The notes beneath the pieces were generated by a model that saw only the letters and a program-made list of their open reading frames with translations, did not search any database and was not told the DNA's origin. This document shows, piece after piece, positions 32,198 through 37,864 of a stretch of DNA of 37,864 nucleotides. The stretch is from Calycina herbarum (Eukaryota > Ascomycota > Leotiomycetes > Helotiales > Pezizellaceae), in contig LLEY01000305.1 in NCBI GenBank assembly GCA_001414485.1, forward strand, positions 1 to 37,864, given 5' to 3'. Position numbers and translations under genes: made by a program. Numbering within the stretch: the first letter of the stretch is position 1; each line of letters begins with the position of its first letter.

Positions 32198-32333
32198 ATA
32201 TATCTAGTTTATTATATTCTAAGTAGTTTTAGTTAATTTAATATATTATAGTTGTTTAATTATATTCTAAAGTAATAAAGTAGAGGAAAAGTACGTAGAG
32301 TACTAATATACGTAGAGTATTAATAAACTATGT

Positions 32334-33351
32334 AATATTTACTTCTTTTATAGAATTCAGGATTATTAGCTAGTTTTAAAGCTGATTCGCTATCTGTTAA
32401 TAGAGTAGGTATAGTAGTATTATTATTAGAGTATATAAACTTATTAAAATAATCTACTAAGTTATTTAAATATATAATCTCTTTTATAACTTCTTTATAA
32501 GATATATATTCAGCCTTATAGCTAGATAAGGTAATAGTCTTTTATAAAGTAGTATTCTAACTAATAATATAGTTTCTTATAAAAGTAATATAGCTACTAG
32601 TACTCTTTCGACTTATTATATCTCCTCTCTAATCAGCGTTAGTAAAGGCTTTTAGATCTAGAGTAGTCTCTAGTTTATTATCTATGTTACTATAGTATAA
32701 CCCTACTATAGGTTTATTATTTAGATATTTCTATATTCTTTCTAAGGCTCTAAAGTAATCTATACTAGGATTAGATATAAACCTAGTATATCTATTAACT
32801 ACGTAGGTAATATTAGGTCTACTTTTAGTACTAAGATATATTAGAGACTCTATTTATTATTAGTATATATTTATATCTTCTTTAGTAGCCTGTTCTTTAT
32901 TTTTATCTAATTTTAGCCCTAGTTCTACAGGAGTAGTTATAGGAGTGAAATTAGTTTTATTAAACTTAGCTTTAATATTAGCTAAGTATTTATTTTGATT
33001 TATAGTAAGTACTTAGTTATTAATATCATACTTTATTTCCATGCCTAGGAACTGGTTTATAAGTCCTAGATATTATAATTTTAATATATATAACCTTTCT
33101 CTAGTCTCTTTACTTATAAGTAGCTACCTAGTCCGATATCCTCTACTAGTAGTACGTATATATAAAAGTAAGACGTTTCTTTACTTAGAGTCAGCTAATA
33201 AAGAGTCGAGAGTATATAATATATCGTCGGTAGCTAGCGTAGCGAAGTTCTTATTAAATTATATAAGTAGAAGTAGGTAGGTATAAGAGTTTTTAATTTC
33301 GTAAATAGGCTCGCTAAGCGAGATTACGGATGTATTCTTCTATAGATATAT
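32334..33351 (-). pseudogene. Copia reverse transcriptase and RNase H start
   Basis: Minus strand. Shows FLGMEIKYD, the NITYVVNRYTRF block, KTITLSSYKAEYISYKE and LLTDSESALKLANNP, all colinear with the copia pol and matching 1-430 on the plus strand. The YxDD region upstream is degraded. Stops are TAG/TAA. It continues below 30021 after the DNA transposon. Confidence 0.82.
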
Positions 33352-33834
33352 TATAATAATATATAAAAGAAATACTTTATTATAAACAATTTATATATTA
33401 GTATCTAGTATACTTAGACATAAGTGCTTAAGTGTATATAGACCCAAAAGGTTAAGCTTAGTCAGATTATCACGTGACCTCGTAGTTCTGATCTGTCTAG
33501 AGCACTCTAGAGCAACGCGTTAAGTTTTATATATTAATTACATATACTTCCGCATACGTATTCCGTTTACGGAAGTGGCGTTTTATAGCGTATTCCGTAT
33601 ACGTATATATAAAGAGTCCTTTGTACACCGCATACGTATTCCGAATGCGTATATACAAAAGAGTCCTTTGTACACATGTGTATATAACTAGGTCCTGGGA
33701 CGTCTACCTAGGACATATATACACACACATACATATACACACACACATACACATACACATACATATACATATATATATTTATACCCTTGACTTCTGCCTT
33801 CTGCCTTCTGTCCTCTTACGTGACCATTTTAACA
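33352..33834 (+). mobile_element. Copia-type LTR, copy 6
   Basis: A 483-bp plus-strand LTR, opposite to the copia it interrupts, with the medium 5' region and little more than one minisatellite unit. Left flank TATAT and right flank GATAG do not match, so the ends were probably joined by a later deletion. Confidence 0.85.
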
Positions 33835-34490
33835 GATAGTAATTAAAAATTCTTCTTATAATTATTTCTAACATTCTAGAATCTATAAGTTTATATATAT
33901 AGATACTTACAATAAAGACCTTTATTCTATTAGTATAAAGAATAATTCCGTTTATAGATTAAGAATAATTCTAGTTATAGATTTCTTTATTAGTTTTTAG
34001 ACCGTAGTTATCCGTAGGTCTCTAGCTAATCCTAGTCTAAATAGACTTAGCTTATTTTATTTATTACTAGTACTATATTAGTAGATATATTATATTTTAT
34101 AAACTTTAACTAGATTCGATAATTATATTAAGATAGTATATATATAGTAATTTTTATTCTTGAATTAATCTATATTATTAATAGATATAATAGTACTTAA
34201 AGCCTTTTAACTATTTCTAATATAATTAGAATTACGTTCTTCGTTTCTAACTCTAAGTTTAATAGGCCTAGGCTATCTATCTTTATAATATAAATCTTTA
34301 TTAGGTCTAGTAATAGATACGTCTATATAGAATATATATCTATTAATCTCTAGACAGAGTTTTACTTCTTTATACTATTCTATATAGTTAGTTTTACTAA
34401 CTAATTTATCGCTTTTAAAAGAACTAAAAGAACTAAAAGATGTTATAGTGTAATAAAAGAGCTAGCTTTAGTTAAGAGAAGGCTGAAATA
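33835..34490 (-). pseudogene. Copia gag-like region
   Basis: Minus strand. At about 34440-34300 the frame reads DKLVSKTNYIEQYKE, then LCLEINRYIFYID, like the N-terminal gag region of fungal copia elements. Below about 34000 the reading resembles a protease/pre-integrase junction but is too degraded to fix. The region between this and the reverse transcriptase is lost. Confidence 0.55.
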
Positions 34491-34513
34491 TACGTAGTTA
34501 TATAATAGTAAAA

Positions 34514-34975
34514 TGTTACGAATCACGTGCTAGCACGTGAATAAGTGAAGTCCAGGCGACGCCCTAACAGGACAAGTACTATTATAACCCTAATAGGTGA
34601 AAAGGATTGAATATAGAAGGATATACAATCCTAAGGATCTTATTACAGTTATATCACGTGACTTGGTTAGAACGGTCAGGTGATAGAGTCTAGTTTTAAG
34701 GAGCCCTGGAAATAGAGTCAGACTCCATCTTTGGAACTCCTACTAAGTAAGACTCTAAATATAAACGAAGGTTCTATATAAGACTAGCACGTCTACTATT
34801 AGATAGGAGCTTTGTGCTTAACTTTAGTTATTAATCTTATTATCTTATTTAACATCTTTAATATAAGTAACGAGTTCACTTCTAAGTAAATAACCTAGCG
34901 TATCTATACTTCTTATCTATATACTAACCTTCGAGACTTAGTTATCTTTGTTTAGTTCGTTTAAGTTTTATTATA
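34514..34975 (+). repeat. 5' LTR of the fourth gypsy copy (462 bp)
   Basis: The outer and inner thirds match the 432-bp LTRs, while the middle differs (about 34570-34740), suggesting a separate subfamily. The perfect palindrome CACGTGCTAGCACGTG at 34524-34539 holds two CACGTG boxes. Confidence 0.85.
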
Positions 34976-34999
34976 CTTTAAGTACCTGCTTAGAAGTTC

Positions 35000-36281
35000 A
35001 GTCGCTATAGCCCTAGTAACCCCCGCAGCAGCTAGCTCGAATACTAGTCGAGTTAACATCGTAGGAACCTCTAAAAGTACTACTGGAAGAACACCTACTA
35101 GTATATAGTTAACTAGGAACGACGATAATGTTAGTATACTAGATGCTCCCGAGCTCTATAAGGTTGAAGCACTTAAGTCTATTAAAGTTAAGATACTAGA
35201 CACGTATTATAGAAAGCGAAAGGAACTCGACTCGTTCCTTCTCTAAATAGACATCTACTTTAACTTTAACTCTAATAAGTTCGAAGGCAATTATAATTTA
35301 TAAACTATCTTCGCTATCTCCTACCTTAGAGGATCAGCGTTAGAATAGGCTTAGCTATACTTAGAGGACTTCTTTAAGAATAAGGATAAAGATAGAAAGA
35401 TAGAATTAACTAAGATTATATTTAAATCTTAGACAGGATTTAAAGCAACTATTAGGAAAGTCTTTAAAGACTTTGACGCGATCTAAACAGCTGTATATAA
35501 GCTTTTGAAATTACGCTAGACTGGATTAGTAATAGATTATACTAATGAATTTTAATAATATAGTATAAAGTTAGGATAGGATACTATTGCTCTTATAGAA
35601 CTCTTCTATAGAGGATTAAAGGTATATATCTATAAGGAGATAGCTAAATAGAATATGTAATTCTTAACTATTATAGGTATAATTAAGGAAGTTGTCTAGT
35701 TAGATAACCGCTTATACGAATTTAGGAAGAGTAACCCCAAGTATAGAGAAAAGAGTAAGGGATTAGGAAAGTAGAAGCACTCTTACGTTAAATATAGTAA
35801 GGAGGCAAATACTATATAAAAGAAAACCTTTCTAAAGAAAGAAGGACTTTCCTAGAAGGAGCGAAATCGTTAACGTAAGTAGAACTTATATTATAACTAT
35901 AGCCTTCCTAGTTATAGAGCAAATAAGTATAGTAAGAAGAAAGACTCTAAGAGAAAGAAATAAATTAATACTACTGTTTAATAATAGGTAGCCTTAACCG
36001 ATTATATTAAACTTATAGATAAGGAACTTAAAGCGTGAGAATATAGAACCTAGATTAAAAACAACGAAGAATTCAGTAGCATATAAGATACTAATAATAA
36101 TAGAGATCTACTTCTTAAAGAAAATTAAAATATATAATTAGTAGAGGTATCTAAGCAACATCCTTAGATAGAATACAAATTACTACTATCGACTAGTTCG
36201 TTAGAGATATCGGACTTATCTTCTAGTTTAGAGGAAGAAATTAGAAATAAAGACCCTAAAGTTAGAGAAACTTAGGCCTTT
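35000..36281 (+). pseudogene. Gypsy gag with zinc-knuckle remnant
   Basis: Plus strand, the most readable gag copy. A capsid-like region contains FEGNYNLQTIFAISYLRGSA (with TAA for Gln) and LEDFFKNKDKDRK, followed by a basic segment, then a zinc-knuckle remnant at about 35885-35932 (YYNYSLPSYRANKYS, Cys to Tyr) and a Lys-rich tail. Roughly two dozen TAG/TAA codons interrupt it, nearly all at expected Gln/Trp positions. Confidence 0.75.
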
Positions 36282-36765
36282 TATAATAATATATTAGTAT
36301 CTAGTATACTTAGACATAAGTGCTTAAGTGTATATAGACCTAAAAGTTAAGCTTAGTCAGAATATCACGTGACCTCGTGGTTCTGATGTGTCTAGAGCAC
36401 TCTAGAGCAACGCGTTAAGTTTTGTATATTAATTACATATACTTCCGCATGCGTATTCCGTTTACGGAAGTGGCGTTTTGTAGCGTATACCGCATGCGTA
36501 TTCCGCATACGTATATACAAAGAGTCCTTTGTACACCGTATGCGTATTCCGAATGCGTATATACAAAGAGTCCTTTGTACACCGCATACGTATTCCGAAT
36601 GCGTATATACAAAGAGTCCTTTATACACATGTGTATATAACTAGGTCCTGGGACGTCTACCCAGGACACACACACATACACATACACACATATACACACA
36701 CACATATACACATAATTTATACCCTTGACTTCTGCCTTCTGCCCTCTTGCGTGACCATTTTAACA
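36282..36765 (+). mobile_element. Copia-type solo LTR, copy 7, with CCTTT duplication
   Basis: 484 bp, flanked by CCTTT at 36277-36281 and 36766-36770. Three minisatellite units (from about 36490), CA repeat, CACGTG retained. One of the least mutated copies. It interrupts the gypsy region just after gag. Confidence 0.93.
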
Positions 36766-36898
36766 CCTTTCTTAGAATATTCGAATAGGGAAATCGATAG
36801 ATATATATTAATAATTAGAAGCTAGACTTCTAGAGCCTCTACGCTATATAAGGAGTTAACTCAACTATCTTAACAACGTATATAGTTGTAAGTAATTA

Positions 36899-37056
36899 CC
36901 CTAAGATAATAACTCTAGGTAGTTTAATCACTAGATAGAAAACTATTAAAGAGAAAGAACTAGAGTAAAAATAATAACCCTAAGATAATAACTCTAGTTA
37001 GCTTAATCACTAGATAGAAAACTATTGAAGAGAAAGAACTAGAGTAAAAATAATAA
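36899..37056 (+). repeat. 79-bp tandem duplication
   Basis: Units 36899-36977 and 36978-37056, nearly identical. The equivalent place in the inner gypsy (about 12640-12730, minus strand) has one unit only. Since 79 is not a multiple of three, it shifts the reading frame. Confidence 0.88.
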
Positions 37057-37737
37057 CCGATTAAAAAACTAAGTTACTCTGAAGTAGAGGACGTATAAAG
37101 AATATATAATATTTTAGAAGAAACTAGTATATAGACGTAGTAGGTACTAATAGAATTTAAGAGGCGAATTAAAACCTCTTTTCTTAGTATACTGCTTGAA
37201 AATGTTATACTAGAAGAATTTAAATAATATATTATAGTTGTATTAATTAGAAATAATAAGCTAGTATTTAGAAAAAACAGCTTATAATAACTGTTTAGTA
37301 TACTATTCTAGGAGCGAAGAGAGCTCGATATAACTAGATAGGTTAAAATAGAATCGGAAGAAACTTGCTATTTATTAACTAGAGAACTGTGGTTTATAGA
37401 AACAGTTTAAGAAACAATAGTATAATAGATACGATATAAACTAAGTCTAACCTTAGATTAGTTATTATAAAAACAGTTTAAAGGAATATTACTAGAACCT
37501 GCTAGAATAGTAGAATATTATTAGATATATAAAATAGTATTATCAGATAAAGAAGGAGTGGTATTCTTTCCTTAGTCTCGGATTCGAGTAATTAAGAAGA
37601 AGAATTTAAAAGACTATATATTTAGAGTTTAATATATAAAACTAGAGCTAAGTATACTTAAAGCTACCTTAGATTATCTATATATAGAAGAACTATAGTC
37701 TATAAAAGCTATTATAGAAACCAGTTATAAATAGATC
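37057..37737 (+). pseudogene. Gypsy region between gag and protease (fourth copy)
   Basis: Colinear with about 12640 down to 11970 of the inner gypsy. A Glu/Lys-rich reading frame with many TAG/TAA codons, no recognised domain. Ends at the LTR at 37738. Confidence 0.55.
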
Positions 37738-37864
37738 TATAATAATATATTAGTATCTAGTATACTTAGACATAAGTGCTTAAGTGTATATAGACCTAAA
37801 AGTTAAGCTTAGTCAGAATACCACGTGACCTCGTGGTTCTGATGTGTCTAGAGCACTCTAGAGC
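37738..37864 (+). mobile_element. Copia-type LTR, copy 8 (cut by window end)
   Basis: Starts TATAATAATATATTAG like the other short-type copies and keeps CACGTG; the minisatellite and 3' end lie outside the window. Confidence 0.88.

Larger units (their letters stand above)
30022..32333 (+). mobile_element. Second pogo-like DNA transposon with 54-bp inverted repeats
   Basis: Inverted repeats at 30022-30075 and 32280-32333 differ by three transitions in 54 bp. It interrupts the copia RNase H: the frame ends before 32334 and resumes below 30021. TA lies at 30020-30021, but the other side reads AA, probably a later change. Two copia-type LTRs (30584-31203 and 31764-32197) lie inside. The repeats contain two copies of TTAGTACYCTACGTA-like subterminal motifs. 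Confidence 0.85.
29389..34490 (-). mobile_element. Minus-strand copia element, internally deleted and multiply interrupted
   Basis: On the minus strand: gag-like region (about 34480-33835), RT and start of RNase H (33351-32334), remaining RNase H (30021-29834), polypurine tract (about 29833-29825) and 3' LTR (29824-29389). It is interrupted by a copia-type LTR at 33352-33834 and a pogo-like element at 30022-32333. Integrase and most of protease are missing between gag and RT. No 5' LTR is seen. A gypsy element begins at 34514. Confidence 0.75.
34514..37864 (+). mobile_element. Fourth gypsy chromovirus copy (5' part), plus strand
   Basis: 5' LTR 34514-34975 (TGTTACG...TTATA), then leader, gag and the beginning of pol, running off the window. 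It is colinear with 14603 down to about 11970 of the inner gypsy. Interrupted by a solo copia-type LTR at 36282 and another LTR from 37738. Confidence 0.85.

Overview
The window looks like a gene-poor, AT-rich compartment of a filamentous ascomycete (Pezizomycotina). About 32 kb of the 37.9 kb is a pile-up of dead transposons. Their reading frames carry many TAG/TAA stops where Gln or Trp codons are expected, Cys codons have become Tyr codons, and CpA/TpG are scarce while CpG persists. This is the signature of repeat-induced point mutation (RIP). One island at about 18.29-23.69 kb has normal composition and holds the only convincing host gene: a three-exon orthologue of RTP1/TANGO6, the factor needed for nuclear import of RNA polymerase II.

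Layout. (1) 1-1194: 3' end and LTR of a plus-strand Ty1/copia element. 1195-2577: remains of a pogo/Fot-type transposase. 2578-3250: a second copy of the copia 3' end and LTR. (2) 4213-17783: a complete minus-strand Ty3/gypsy chromovirus with 183-bp LTRs and AGTAA target duplications. It is interrupted by a solo copia-type LTR (4744-5378, CGTAC duplications) and by a complete second gypsy chromovirus (7357-14603, 432-bp LTRs, CTTTT duplications). (3) 18.29-23.69 kb: the low-copy island with RTP1 and one weak small-gene candidate. (4) 24380-29388: a third gypsy copy, split by a 2448-bp pogo-like DNA transposon with 74-bp inverted repeats and TA duplications. (5) 29389 to about 34.5 kb: a minus-strand copia element, split by a second pogo-like element with 54-bp inverted repeats, which itself contains two copia-type LTRs; a third LTR sits inside the copia. 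(6) 34514-37864: a plus-strand gypsy copy with LTR and gag, interrupted by a solo LTR (CCTTT duplications) and running into another LTR at the window edge.

The same copia-type LTR occurs eight times, plus one diverged relative. It carries a 46-bp minisatellite made of two hairpins per unit, whose copy number varies between LTRs, and it has 5'-TA...CA-3' ends instead of TG...CA. The three LTR families (copia and the two gypsy families) all carry CACGTG boxes that mostly survived the mutation process. The gypsy copies also appear to have carried an extra gene on the opposite strand between the integrase/chromodomain region and the 3' LTR.

Coordinates of LTRs, target duplications, inverted repeats and exons were read directly from the sequence. 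Domain limits inside the degraded polyproteins are approximate. Family names come from recognising motifs, not from database searches.
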